A stretch of DNA of 64,000 nt from Vibrio astriarenae (GTDB lineage: Bacteria; Pseudomonadota; Gammaproteobacteria; Enterobacterales; Vibrionaceae): NCBI RefSeq assembly GCF_010587385.1, contig NZ_CP047476.1, positions 806,001 through 870,000 on the forward strand, given 5' to 3'. Below, piece after piece: positions 26,821-36,389 of the stretch. A program made the position numbers and the translations under genes. The notes beneath the pieces are model-generated. The model was not told the origin of the DNA. It ran no database searches and saw only the letters and a program-made list of their open reading frames with translations. The stretch's first letter is position 1; every line of letters begins with the position of its first letter.

Positions 26821-28302
26821 CTACTCAAGTTCCAATACCTGTCGTGCCTCTTCAGTTAACTTGGTAAAATATTCATTACCTTTATGACCTGAATACGGCG
26901 TCCAAGTCGCGTGCTCAGTCGGTAAATGGGCTTGCAACCGTTTCTTAACGTCATCATAAGCAGGATCTAGAGCGAGATTTTTCCATTCGTTTTCATCATT
27001 TGAGTGGTCATACAATTCTTCAGAACCATCCTCATAACGAATGTAACGATAACGCTCATCTTTCAATGCATGATTATTTGGACCATAGGTTGTCAATGAC
27101 GGATATGGCCAATCCAAGTTAGGGTCAGCGATCAAGCTTGAAAGATCGTTACCACCAATAGTATGGTTTTTAGGTAATCCGGCTAAACTAACCATTGTTG
27201 GATAAATATCCATTAGGTTAACCGGCTTACTTACAGTTTGTTTTTTCGCATTCTTCGCTGGTTTGATAATCAACGGAGTACGAGTCGACCTTTCCCATAA
27301 ATCCCCTTTTGAGAATCTGCCTTTTTCACCAAGGTGATAACCATGATCGCCCCATAATACAATGGCGGTATTGTCAGCGTATTCACTATTTTCTAAAGCA
27401 TCTAACACGGTGCCGATACAAGAATCGACAAATGTGATACTCGCTAGATAAGCTTGAATGATATTTTTCCATTGATCATTTTCCTGAACCCACTCCATTG
27501 TAGGCATAGATGGCCAGTAACTAATCTGCTTGGCAATCTCTGGAACATCATCCAAATCCGAAGCGAGATAAGGAGGCGTAACCAACTCATCAACAGGGTG
27601 CATGTCGAACCATTTTTGAGGTACGTGCCATGGAACGTGTGGTCGCAAGAATCCACCGACCAAAAAGAACGGTTTGTCATGATTCATACTTAACTGCTCT
27701 TTTAGCCACTGTGCAGCTTCATAATCAGGCATCATTTCGTCTCTTTCAGGAAATGGTCCCCAGTCTGTTTGGGTGCCCTTTTTATCCCAGTTCATTTTTT
27801 TGTCTGGTTTTGGGCCAAAACCGCCTTTGCCGCCACCACGACCACCATAAACATCGAAACTACCTGGTGCTGCACCTTGGTGGAATATTTTACCAATACC
27901 TGCAGTATAATAACCGTGCATTTTAAAGTACTGGCTCATGAAAACTGAGTTAGCTGCAACATCACTAGCCAATCTAATTTTGTCATCTTCTATATGCATG
28001 TATATGCCCGTTTCTGACGGCGTATGACCGGTCAAAATCGCAGTTCGCGAAGGTCCACATAAAGGGGCGGGTGCCTGTGCATTTTCGAATAGTGTTGCCT
28101 CAGATGCTAATCTTGAAATATTTGGCGTCTTGGTATTTGGATGTCCACTCATTGGCTCTATCCAATCATTGAGGTCATCAACTACAAACATTAGAACGTT
28201 AGAATACTCTTTTTTGAGCTCTTTCAACCAAGCTTCACTTGGAAGGGCAGCAGCAGCAGCAACTCCAGCAGCACCAAATAGAAAGTTTCTTCTAGTTACC
28301 AT
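26821..28302 (-). CDS. Tat-exported type I sulfatase (iduronate-sulfatase-like)
   Basis: A 493-residue formylglycine-dependent sulfatase. It begins with a twin-arginine signal (MVTRRNFLFGAAGVAAAAALPSEA). The metal-binding VDDLND (Asp42-Asp43) and the C-x-P-x-R motif with Cys82 (PLCGPSRTAILTG) are intact, followed by GIGKIFHQG and WGDHGYHLGEKG. The overall pattern is that of S1 sulfatases related to iduronate-2-sulfatase. Cys82 would be converted to formylglycine before export; the anSME at 40813 is the obvious maturase. The likely target is rhamnose-3-sulfate or another sulfated ulvan residue (inferred). The start is ATG 28302 with AAAGGATAA upstream. Confidence 0.9.
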   Translation of the reverse strand: MVTRRNFLFGAAGVAAAAALPSEAWLKELKKEYSNVLMFVVDDLNDWIEPMSGHPNTKTPNISRLASEATLFENAQAPAPLCGPSRTAILTGHTPSETGIYMHIEDDKIRLASDVAANSVFMSQYFKMHGYYTAGIGKIFHQGAAPGSFDVYGGRGGGKGGFGPKPDKKMNWDKKGTQTDWGPFPERDEMMPDYEAAQWLKEQLSMNHDKPFFLVGGFLRPHVPWHVPQKWFDMHPVDELVTPPYLASDLDDVPEIAKQISYWPSMPTMEWVQENDQWKNIIQAYLASITFVDSCIGTVLDALENSEYADNTAIVLWGDHGYHLGEKGRFSKGDLWERSTRTPLIIKPAKNAKKQTVSKPVNLMDIYPTMVSLAGLPKNHTIGGNDLSSLIADPNLDWPYPSLTTYGPNNHALKDERYRYIRYEDGSEELYDHSNDENEWKNLALDPAYDDVKKRLQAHLPTEHATWTPYSGHKGNEYFTKLTEEARQVLELE

Positions 28303-28540
28303 TTATTTATCCTTTAAAAACCCAAACCGTGACTCTAATTTTGATAAATATCTAGATTTCACTATAGATATCAAAGTTAAAATTTTTTGCATCACACTTT
28401 CAACAAGCTAGTAAATTGGAAAAAAAACAATTTAATATCAATCTAATTCGAGGTTAGACAAACATTATACAATGAAACATTAAGATATAGTGTTCGCTAA
28501 CCTCGGGACAATTAAATTTCTAAATTAAAACAACCGTTCA

Positions 28541-29212
28541 TTAGAAACTGTATGTAAATCCAACGCGTGATCTCAATTGTCTCGCGTCTGAGTTTTTATT
28601 TACCAAAACATCACTAAACTCTACGTAAGGACGGATACTCCATTGTTTCAAGTTGTAACCTAAGTAGTAATTGAGTTCGTAGTTTGTATCCTTGTTATCA
28701 TAAAGATCTTGACCATCATAACCTTTATAAAGGTTACCATAGACATATGTGACTAACTTTTCACCATTATAACCAAAGTGAGCCGTAATCTGACCCATTT
28801 GCTCACTATTACCATCCGTAAACTCCCTGAAATTATGACGATATCTCAACTTCGCCATCATTCTATTATCTGCCTGATAGTGTACGTGGAATTGAGGTTT
28901 GTATGTTGTTGCAGTTTTACCGAATGTAGTTAAAAATCCAGGATTCAATCTCCAGTTCTTGTTCAAACGTTTATTGTAACCGTATGCCACATCTACGATT
29001 AGAATCGACATATCATCGAAAGGCAAACCGTTGGCAGTAGGGTTGATATATACTGAGTGGGGACCAAATGCTGCTCCGAGATTAAACTTTGTTCTCCAAA
29101 CATCATCTTTATGAAAATACTCATTCTTATAGTCAAAAAAAGCTGCGGATGCGGATGCACTAACTAACAAACCTAACGGCAATGCCAAAAGTGTTTTCTT
29201 CGATAAACCCAT
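28541..29212 (-). CDS. KdgM-family oligouronate outer-membrane porin, copy 1
   Basis: A 223-residue protein with a signal peptide (LLALPLGLLVSASASAAFF), then alternating aromatic beta-strands and a C-terminal phenylalanine (RSRVGFTYSF), the outer-membrane insertion signature. The pattern (YKNEYFHKDD, KLRYRHNFREF, DTNYELNYYLGY, SIRPYVEFSDV) fits the KdgM family of 12-stranded monomeric channels for oligogalacturonate-like uronides. It would admit unsaturated ulvan oligosaccharides. It is followed downstream by the sulfatase and preceded by the GH43-like gene on the same strand. A second copy lies at 57583. Confidence 0.88.
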   Translation of the reverse strand: MGLSKKTLLALPLGLLVSASASAAFFDYKNEYFHKDDVWRTKFNLGAAFGPHSVYINPTANGLPFDDMSILIVDVAYGYNKRLNKNWRLNPGFLTTFGKTATTYKPQFHVHYQADNRMMAKLRYRHNFREFTDGNSEQMGQITAHFGYNGEKLVTYVYGNLYKGYDGQDLYDNKDTNYELNYYLGYNLKQWSIRPYVEFSDVLVNKNSDARQLRSRVGFTYSF

Positions 29213-29262
29213 TTCAATTACTCCATGTTATAACGATATATTTAATTTGAATTCAAATAAAT

Positions 29263-30981
29263 CTAATTGCTTCTATCAATTTCTTTCCATGACTTAGACT
29301 TAGGTCCATCGTAGTTATATTTAAACCACTCAATATCTATGTGACCATCATCTTGCAAATCATTCCAGGTAAAGAATCCGAGTCGATCCCCAGTCCAGTT
29401 ACCAAACTCCAATTTAAACGTCGGACCAAATCTAATGAATTCCACACCATCATGGCTATATTCAAAATAAGCATCAAAACCTATATTTGTAGCTCTAATA
29501 AACAATGAATCTGACTGGTATTCTTCACCAATTAATGTTTCACCATATTCATTCATATAGAAAAGATTCTTCTTCCCTACAGAATCGACCTTAATACCTA
29601 TTAGATTGGATCGCCCTCCAAACCTAACAAAACCGCCAGATTGATTCGGAGCCATATTGGTGATATCAAACTTGGCCTCAGCAACCCCAACCGTTGTACC
29701 CATAATGCGCTGACTCAACGTATTGCTCGCACGCCAAAACGGTGATTTTGACCCGTCATCTGTCGTCCATTGGTTAATGGTAGGGCCCACGTTGTCAGCG
29801 GCAGGTAATAACTTACTTGCTTTGAGTCTTAACTTTCGTTCACTTGTCAAAAGACTCCAATGACTATCTCTTGGGTTGTGATTCCACTCCCATTGATGAC
29901 CGAGGTGTTCTCCAGAGAAATCATCAGAAGTCTCTGGAGCATCAACTTCGCAACCTGCAACAGGCTTTCTGTAGTTTTTTACTGGCTCCCCAATGCCATC
30001 TCCATCCTCGTCAATACCAATGAGTGGCCATCCATCTTCCCAAGTCACTGGCTCTAAACATTGAACTCGTCCTTGAAATGGATCGTCATCATTCTGAACC
30101 AATTGATGCATATACCACCAAGAATCATCAGGTGCTTGGACTAATGCGCCTTGGCTAGCACTACGCTCACCAAAGTGACTGCCTTTTTGCAATACAATCT
30201 TCTTTTCATAAGGACCAGATATGCTTTGCTCTGATCTTAGAACTAACTGTTTACGATCGTTCTTGGGATTTTTGTACCCTAGCTTTGTTGAGTTGTCTCC
30301 AATAGTCCACTGTGAAATAAAGATGTACCAAACCCCATCAATCTTGTAGATTTTTGCAGCCTCAGCACCAATCCCTGTATGAATGAGCTTCCCATCGTCT
30401 AATATCGTCAAACCATCCCAACTCATTTCATAAAGTCTATTTTCATTTTCTTCAGACTCATCACCAGGTTGTTTTTGCAAGCTACCAGTATTAACGATTA
30501 AATAAGCTTTCCCCGTTTCATGGTCCCAATAAACCGCTGGGTCATCCATCACCTTTTCTTTTGGAAGAAGAATGGTAGGTTCGCTCCAAGGACCTTCAAT
30601 ATTCTTTGCCGTAGTTACCATTAGCCCATGTTTATAATCAACTTGGTAGATGTACCACGTACCATCGTTATATGCTAAATCACCAGCCCATACACCAAAT
30701 GAATAGCCATTCATTCTGTCCCAGTTATATTCTGGAGCCCATGATAAGGAGTTGAATCCAAACCCGACATGTGACCAATTAACTAAATCATTAGACTTCA
30801 TTATCGGCATACCAGGACACATGTGTTGCTTCGATGTGATCATATAGTAGGTATCCCCTACTCTTTCGATATCTGAGTCAGGATAATCAGCATTTAATAC
30901 AGGGTTGGTATAAGTACCATCTCCTTGATCACCCCAAGAGCCAGTTTCACCTTTTATATTGACAGCGACTTTATTAACCAC
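29263..30981 (-). CDS. Cytoplasmic GH43-like glycosidase with C-terminal jelly-roll domain, copy 1
   Basis: About 572 residues and no signal peptide. The N-terminal five-bladed propeller of GH43 shows the three expected acids: base Asp in NADYPDSD, pKa-modulating Asp in VMDDPAVYWD and acid Glu in IGAEAAKIY. A C-terminal concanavalin-like domain (about 360-570; SDDFSGEHLGHQWEWNHNPRDSHWSL) is like that of GH43 beta-xylosidases. Ulvan contains xylose, so intracellular removal of xylose (or another sugar) from imported oligomers is the likely job. I prefer GTG 30981, with GGAG six bases upstream, over a TTG at 30993; no ATG is available. A paralogue lies at 58804. Confidence 0.85.
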   Translation of the reverse strand: MVNKVAVNIKGETGSWGDQGDGTYTNPVLNADYPDSDIERVGDTYYMITSKQHMCPGMPIMKSNDLVNWSHVGFGFNSLSWAPEYNWDRMNGYSFGVWAGDLAYNDGTWYIYQVDYKHGLMVTTAKNIEGPWSEPTILLPKEKVMDDPAVYWDHETGKAYLIVNTGSLQKQPGDESEENENRLYEMSWDGLTILDDGKLIHTGIGAEAAKIYKIDGVWYIFISQWTIGDNSTKLGYKNPKNDRKQLVLRSEQSISGPYEKKIVLQKGSHFGERSASQGALVQAPDDSWWYMHQLVQNDDDPFQGRVQCLEPVTWEDGWPLIGIDEDGDGIGEPVKNYRKPVAGCEVDAPETSDDFSGEHLGHQWEWNHNPRDSHWSLLTSERKLRLKASKLLPAADNVGPTINQWTTDDGSKSPFWRASNTLSQRIMGTTVGVAEAKFDITNMAPNQSGGFVRFGGRSNLIGIKVDSVGKKNLFYMNEYGETLIGEEYQSDSLFIRATNIGFDAYFEYSHDGVEFIRFGPTFKLEFGNWTGDRLGFFTWNDLQDDGHIDIEWFKYNYDGPKSKSWKEIDRSN

Positions 30982-31156
30982 TTCACTCTCCAAAGTTCTT
31001 GTAATTTCTTCTAATTAATTCATTTGCTTGGATAAAAGACGACCCTACAACATGAATTGCATAGTGATATTTGATAATTAGTTATTTATGGCAGTTCACT
31101 TTAGGTATTCATTAAGTAGACTGCCATCTTTGTGGAAGTTACAACTAAGTAAATTG

Positions 31157-32932
31157 CTAGGTATTATTTACTTTTTGTAATTCATCAGCCTTGTACTTCA
31201 CAGACTTCACGAGTAGCAACCCGACTATGAACACTAACGAGCCGCATAGAACGAAGATCATTCTGCCAGAGAACGGGTTAGGTAAAACAAACAGTGCCAT
31301 TATTGCAATACCAACCGTCGCAATTAAAGTTCCTAACATTCTTCTCTGACTATTATCTAGCCCTTCTTGTTCGTCATTTTCAGCAACAACTGGTGTGTTC
31401 AGGTTATGGAAGAAACGCTCAACTTCCTCTTCACGTTCATCACATAGAGGTTTATAAAACAGCGTAGATAAGCAGAAGAAACCAGCAGTGAATATTAAAT
31501 GTGAACCCAGTGACACTACTACTTTCAAGTCTGCAAGCTCTCGCGATGTCAGATCTGTCATTCCAAACATTGCACCTACTGATTGAAGGTCAACTTGGAA
31601 GCTAACAATGTAGGAAACTAGACCGCCGACAACCAGTGTTCCCCAACCTGCCCAGTCCGGTGTTCTTCTGATGAAGATACCTAGCAATGCTGGAATCGTC
31701 ATCGGAACGCCAATAAGTGCTGACACATACATCATGGTGTCAAACAGACTTAGCCCTTTTAACGAGTTGATAAACAGCGCTACAAGAATAATTAGAAGAC
31801 CAAATACCGTTGACGTGATTTTTGAAACAGCGACTAATTCCTTTTCTGTCGCCTTAGGTCGCAAAATAGATTGGTAGAAGTTCTTAACGAATATTCCTGA
31901 GTTTCGGTTTAAGCCTGAGTCCATAGATGACATGGTGGCTGCAAACATTGCTGACATCAGAAGCCCTACCATACCGACCGGCATATATTCATTAACAAAG
32001 TATAGGTAAGCAAAGTCGGTTGCCTTAGCGCCAGCATCAGGGTATACGCTATTTAAATCAACACCTTGTCCTGCCATATACCAAGATGGCATAAACCAAA
32101 TGATTGGGCCTATCGTCATTAGAAAACACGCAAGCAGCGCGGCTTTACGTGCGTTATTCGAATCTTTTGCAGCTAGGTATCTATATGAATTTAATAAGTT
32201 ATTAGTAATACTGAATTGCTGAAGGAAAATAAACACAACCCACAGAATGAAAATGCTCAGGTAGTTGATGTTATTACCCGAAACAAAAGACATACCTTCT
32301 TTCATTGGAAAATTACTTACAATCTCAGAAACACCACCACCATTAATGATTGCTACAATTGCACAAGTAGTTGTCACGGCCATGATAACAGCCATTTGCA
32401 TAAAATCTGATGCTATTACCGCCCAAGAGCCACCTGTAACCGACATCACCAAAACAACTAAACCAGTACAGATAATGGTTGAAGTCATATCAAAACCAAA
32501 TAGGCCAGAACCTATTACAGCTAGACCATTCAGCCATATACCCGCAAAGATCACGCTATTAGGCATCGATGACCAAGTAAAGACTTGCTCATTTGTTTTG
32601 CCGAAACGGATACGTATCGCTTCAATGATCGTCACAACACGTAACTGTCGACATCTTGGCGCAAAGTATACGTAATTCATCAAGTAACCGAGTGCGTTAC
32701 CAACAAAAATGAACGCGACAACAAAACCGTCTTGGTAGGCCTTACCGGCTGCGCCTGTGAAGGTCCAAGCGCTAAACTGAGTCATGAAAGCTGTGGCACC
32801 AACCATCCACCACAGCATATTACCGCCACCTCTAAAGTAATCACTAGTAGAATTGGTAAACTTCCTAAACATCCAACCGATAGCGACTAAAAATAGAAAG
32901 TAAAAGCCAATGATCAATACATTCAAATCCAT
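31157..32932 (-). CDS. SSS-family Na+/solute symporter, copy 1
   Basis: A 591-residue sodium:solute symporter with about 14 hydrophobic segments: LNVLIIGFYFLFLVAIGWMF, FRGGGNMLWWMVGATAFMTQFSAWTFTGAAG (family signature region), GGSWAVIASDFMQM and SAMFAATMSSMDSGLNRNSGIF. The C-terminal cytoplasmic/membrane extension is shared with the copies at 47785 and 63243. It probably imports an ulvan-derived mono- or disaccharide. I chose ATG 32932, with AAGGA about seven bases upstream, over the longer frame. A GCAAAAAAT-type site lies at 32953-32968. Confidence 0.9.
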   Translation of the reverse strand: MDLNVLIIGFYFLFLVAIGWMFRKFTNSTSDYFRGGGNMLWWMVGATAFMTQFSAWTFTGAAGKAYQDGFVVAFIFVGNALGYLMNYVYFAPRCRQLRVVTIIEAIRIRFGKTNEQVFTWSSMPNSVIFAGIWLNGLAVIGSGLFGFDMTSTIICTGLVVLVMSVTGGSWAVIASDFMQMAVIMAVTTTCAIVAIINGGGVSEIVSNFPMKEGMSFVSGNNINYLSIFILWVVFIFLQQFSITNNLLNSYRYLAAKDSNNARKAALLACFLMTIGPIIWFMPSWYMAGQGVDLNSVYPDAGAKATDFAYLYFVNEYMPVGMVGLLMSAMFAATMSSMDSGLNRNSGIFVKNFYQSILRPKATEKELVAVSKITSTVFGLLIILVALFINSLKGLSLFDTMMYVSALIGVPMTIPALLGIFIRRTPDWAGWGTLVVGGLVSYIVSFQVDLQSVGAMFGMTDLTSRELADLKVVVSLGSHLIFTAGFFCLSTLFYKPLCDEREEEVERFFHNLNTPVVAENDEQEGLDNSQRRMLGTLIATVGIAIMALFVLPNPFSGRMIFVLCGSLVFIVGLLLVKSVKYKADELQKVNNT

Positions 32933-33048
32933 TACTTCATCCTTAATTAATATTTGCAAAAAATTGCCTTAATGTTTTGAAAAATATCTGAGGTTCGTAA
33001 CTTTCTACATCATCGGCAATTAAGTTAATTTCCTTTAGAACTCATTGA

Positions 33049-34248
33049 TTACCAGAACAAATCCTTGTGACCAAGTGCTCTCAAGACAGCTTCGAAATAG
33101 TAGTAATCTCCATACGGCAACATAGCGTTTGCTAAATTCTCTTGATCTCTAAGTTTCGCATGTGGAACAGATGATGCGGAATCTGACAAAAGCCCTTGAG
33201 CATTTATGTCATCAGTAAGGTCATAATTGTCACGTAAAGCGATTAACATTTTCATTCCGAGCTCTCTGTAGTAGTCCGATTTATCTTGATCACCATAAGA
33301 TTTGAACAACTCTGAGAGAATAAAGAGCCCAGCAGACGTTACTGCACCTGCAGACGTATCCTTGTATTGGATTTCATTTTTAGGTAGTAAGTAGTCCCAT
33401 ACTGGTACAAAATCTTCCGTTATTTTAGAAAGCATGTATTCAGTACATTTCTCGCTGACTTCCGCAAACTTTTGCTCACCGGTGATAAGAGCCAACTGAG
33501 CGTAACCGTGGATCGCCCATGCTTGACCACGGCTCCAACATGACTCATCTGCATAACCTTGGTGCGTTTTTCCGCCAATGGGGGCATTGGTCGCTGGGTC
33601 AAAGTCATAGGTATGATAAGTACTATAGTCATCACGAATAATGTATTTCATTGATGTTTCGGCGTGACCAATTGCAGCTTCCTTAAACGATTCGTTGTTT
33701 GTCTCGTGGTAAGCCCACATCAAGAGAGACAGGTTTTCCATACAATCAATGATAATTTTGCCTTGGACACTCTCTGCGTGTGCTTTATTTCCGCTACCTG
33801 CAGTCCACGCCAAAATATATTTACCATGCCAGTTGTAGCGACTTCGCAGCGCTTCCGCAGCTCGCAAACCAAGCTTTCTAGCCTCCTGACAACCCGTTAA
33901 TTTGTAGTCTGCAACTGCAGACAAGCTGAACTCAAAGCCCAAATCATGGTTTAACCATAGTGGGGTATCTAGGATTTTGTTCAAATGCGCGTTTCGCATT
34001 CGCGCCATATTTTTGTATTCAGTTTTCCCTGTAATCATATACGCAAACCAAAGTTGCCCTGTCCAGAATGAATCTGTCCAAAAATAATCCTCTGGATACA
34101 CCCAACTATGATCGTTTGGTCCAGCACCTACCATTGGATTACGGTTTCCGATGATAGGTGCATTTCTTTCAATTGAATTAATAATATCCGTTTTAATCGC
34201 CTCTACAAAAAGTAGTTGCTTTCTGCTTTCTTCTTTCATTAACGACAC
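33049..34248 (-). CDS. GH88 unsaturated glucuronyl hydrolase, copy 1
   Basis: About 399 residues of the GH88 (alpha/alpha)6 family without a signal peptide. Conserved acids lie in LNHDLGFEF (Asp), KIIIDCMENLSLL (Asp) and YADESCWSRGQAWAIHGYAQL. GH88 enzymes hydrate the C4=C5 double bond of the 4-deoxy uronic acid left at the non-reducing end by a lyase, freeing it from the next sugar (rhamnose-3-sulfate in ulvan). The start is probably GTG 34248 (GAGG six bases before); ATG 34239 is the alternative. It diverges from the PL25 lyase across a regulatory region and heads the GH88-SSS-GH43-kdgM-sulfatase series. Confidence 0.9.
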   Translation of the reverse strand: MSLMKEESRKQLLFVEAIKTDIINSIERNAPIIGNRNPMVGAGPNDHSWVYPEDYFWTDSFWTGQLWFAYMITGKTEYKNMARMRNAHLNKILDTPLWLNHDLGFEFSLSAVADYKLTGCQEARKLGLRAAEALRSRYNWHGKYILAWTAGSGNKAHAESVQGKIIIDCMENLSLLMWAYHETNNESFKEAAIGHAETSMKYIIRDDYSTYHTYDFDPATNAPIGGKTHQGYADESCWSRGQAWAIHGYAQLALITGEQKFAEVSEKCTEYMLSKITEDFVPVWDYLLPKNEIQYKDTSAGAVTSAGLFILSELFKSYGDQDKSDYYRELGMKMLIALRDNYDLTDDINAQGLLSDSASSVPHAKLRDQENLANAMLPYGDYYYFEAVLRALGHKDLFW

Positions 34249-34381
34249 TTTAAACCTCACAACGTAAAATTAACTCTAATTAATGACTAACAAATAGTGT
34301 TAGCCATTCCTACTATTTGAATTTTCTTTAAATATATTTTGCCACTCATTAATAAACGCAACTGTGAGCGAAACCTCATTA

Positions 34382-34393
34382 TGAAACGTTTCA
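34382..34393. promoter_or_regulatory. Perfect LacI-family operator palindrome
   Basis: TGAAACGTTTCA is a perfect 12-bp palindrome with the central CG typical of LacI/GalR operators. It lies 134 bases from the GH88 start and about 410 from the PL25 start. It is the likely site of the LacI regulator encoded at 25227. Confidence 0.65.
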
Positions 34394-34599
34394 ATCTATA
34401 TGTTATGTTTCATGAAATTCTAACAACCCCCGATTTTTGATTTTTATCCATCATAATCAGTCACTTACCCCTAAGTTGGATTATCATACATTGTGTGATC
34501 AACGGAATTTCAGTGTTGCTAGTTTGAACACAATCACACAAGCTCACTTATCGAGACCATCAAGCAATAAATTCCATATCAATATTTGCCATCAAAGAC

Positions 34600-34613
34600 G
34601 GCATTTTTTGCCC
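34600..34613. promoter_or_regulatory. GCAAAAAATGCC-type shared promoter element
   Basis: GGCATTTTTTGCCC (reverse complement GGGCAAAAAATGCC), about 195 bases before the PL25 start. Variants occur at 28377, 32953, 47659, 47698, 49961, 51018, 52302 and 58535, all in intergenic DNA. The binding factor is unknown; the AraC regulator at 50014 is a candidate. Confidence 0.5.
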
Positions 34614-34806
34614 TGGTACCTGCAATTAGAGAACTTATATAACATTTTATAAAGGACTTAATTATTGACATATGTGTTTGCGAGCAAAATATGCTATGCA
34701 AAAACGCAACTCAAGACATGCACTTTTAAGCTAATGAAAAGTATCATTAATTTTGACTATTTAAGTCTCCAATACTGAAGAATTCAAACCTACTTTAGGA
34801 AATATA

Positions 34807-36312
34807 ATGAAAAATAATCTTAATGGTTTTCGTACTAAAGCATTGATTGGTGCAATGTTCTTGATGCCACTAGGAGTGGCGAATGCATCTGTAGTTCTAG
34901 AAAGCGAAGTACAGATCACCAATGGTGCGTTGCATTTTGATGGTAAAAAGGTAGCTCGCTTTGCCGAAGATAACGGCACTGAAACTTATGACTATTTCTT
35001 TGGGCCTCATATCTCCGCTCATGGTGATAGCATAAAGAAGTATAAAGACTACATATTCCTTACTTGGTATAAAGGCGGCAAGCAAAATCGAGAGGTTATG
35101 CTTTCTCGTTACAATACGAAAACTGGCACAATAAAAACTATTGAATTTCCACATCGCCACACCGGTTTCCTAGGTCAAAGACATATCGGTGAATCACATA
35201 ACTACATTTCAGTCGCGATCAGCCCTATCGATGGTACGATTCATATGCTCTATGATATGCATGCCTATGGCACAGACCGACCTGCCGATGGAAGTTTCAG
35301 TAATGACTATTTCCGTTACTCTTACAGTGTTGCAGGCGCTGCTGATGTATCAGATGATGAATTCACTTTAGATAAGTTTGTGAAAGATACATCTTCTGTA
35401 AATGAAGGTGAGAATGACTACAAGCATTTAAGCCTAACTGGCGAAATTGATTACGACAACTATTCTGGTCTGACATACCCAACGTTCTTTACCAACACCG
35501 ACGGGACATTGCTGGTTTATATGAGAAAAGGCGGCAACAACAACGGAGGCTATGTTTTCGCTCACTACAATGCCGATGACAGCAAATGGACAGAATGGAG
35601 CCAATTCAACGTACTTGATGCGAAATCACACGGAAATGACTACGATTGGGGTCTTTACGGCAGTATGAAGTACGTCAACGATAAGTTGAGAGTTGGATTT
35701 CAGCAACGCGCGAAACGCGATGACAAATACGTATACCAAAACGGCGTGTTTTATGCCTACTCTGACCACCCAAGTGGCGAAGGTAATTGGAAAAACCACA
35801 GAGGGGAAAGCATGTCTTTTCCTCTAGTCAATACTGATGAAATTAAAGTATTTGAGCCCGGTGATTACATCTCTCACACCGAACAAGATTCGGTCCATAT
35901 CGTCCAGAACTTCGACTGGACTGTGACAGAAAAAGGTGACATTCATATCATTAGCCGCGTTAAATCAAGAGATAACAAGCGCCCAGACTTTGAGATGGTT
36001 CACCTTCATTCGTATAAACCCGCAGGTGCAGATGACTTTATCATTACTGATGAGTTTGCTGGTGCAACTAACATTCATACCGCTGGGGACGATATTTATA
36101 TCATTGGCCTAAATAAACAAGGTAGACCTTACGTTGAGAAGGCGAAAGGCGGTACAAACGACTTCGAGAGAGTTTATGAAGCTGACTCTGGTAAGCAATT
36201 TAGCCACGGCAAAGTTCACATCAAAGATGGTAAGTTGTATTACTACTTAATGGAGCGCTCTGAAGGTACGTCTCGCCCACTTCATCTACAAGTGATTGAT
36301 CTGGATATCTAA
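34807..36312 (+). CDS. PL25-type ulvan lyase (secreted)
   Basis: A 501-residue protein with a signal peptide ([17 protein letters not shown]). The rest fits a seven-bladed beta-propeller lyase like PL25 ulvan lyase of Pseudoalteromonas: [51 protein letters not shown] and [12 protein letters not shown]. The His-rich stretch (H116, H118, H126, H131, H146, H152) probably includes the catalytic and metal-site histidines. It cleaves the bond between rhamnose-3-sulfate and glucuronic or iduronic acid by beta-elimination. Recognition is from recalled family patterns, so PL25 versus PL24 should be confirmed. AGGAAA precedes ATG 34807. A terminator follows. Confidence 0.85.
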   Translation: MKNNLNGFRTKALIGAMFLMPLGVANASVVLESEVQITNGALHFDGKKVARFAEDNGTETYDYFFGPHISAHGDSIKKYKDYIFLTWYKGGKQNREVMLSRYNTKTGTIKTIEFPHRHTGFLGQRHIGESHNYISVAISPIDGTIHMLYDMHAYGTDRPADGSFSNDYFRYSYSVAGAADVSDDEFTLDKFVKDTSSVNEGENDYKHLSLTGEIDYDNYSGLTYPTFFTNTDGTLLVYMRKGGNNNGGYVFAHYNADDSKWTEWSQFNVLDAKSHGNDYDWGLYGSMKYVNDKLRVGFQQRAKRDDKYVYQNGVFYAYSDHPSGEGNWKNHRGESMSFPLVNTDEIKVFEPGDYISHTEQDSVHIVQNFDWTVTEKGDIHIISRVKSRDNKRPDFEMVHLHSYKPAGADDFIITDEFAGATNIHTAGDDIYIIGLNKQGRPYVEKAKGGTNDFERVYEADSGKQFSHGKVHIKDGKLYYYLMERSEGTSRPLHLQVIDLDI

Positions 36313-36324
36313 TCTCATCTTTCT

Positions 36325-36356
36325 AAGCCAGTCAGGCATTACAATCTGACTGGCTT
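36325..36356 (+). terminator. Terminator downstream of the PL25 lyase
   Basis: A perfect 11-bp stem (AAGCCAGTCAG / CTGACTGGCTT) with a 10-base loop lies between converging genes and could serve both strands. Confidence 0.75.
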
Positions 36357-36389
36357 TCAATGATTCTTAACATCCAATGCTATCAAGCA

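Larger units (their letters stand above)
34249..34806. promoter_or_regulatory. Divergent regulatory region between GH88 and PL25 genes
   Basis: About 560 AT-rich bases without a gene, holding divergent promoters. It contains a perfect LacI-type palindrome (34382), a nearby TTTCATGAAA palindrome (34408-34417) and a GGCATTTTTTGCCC element (34600-34613) shared with other promoters of the window. Confidence 0.7.
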
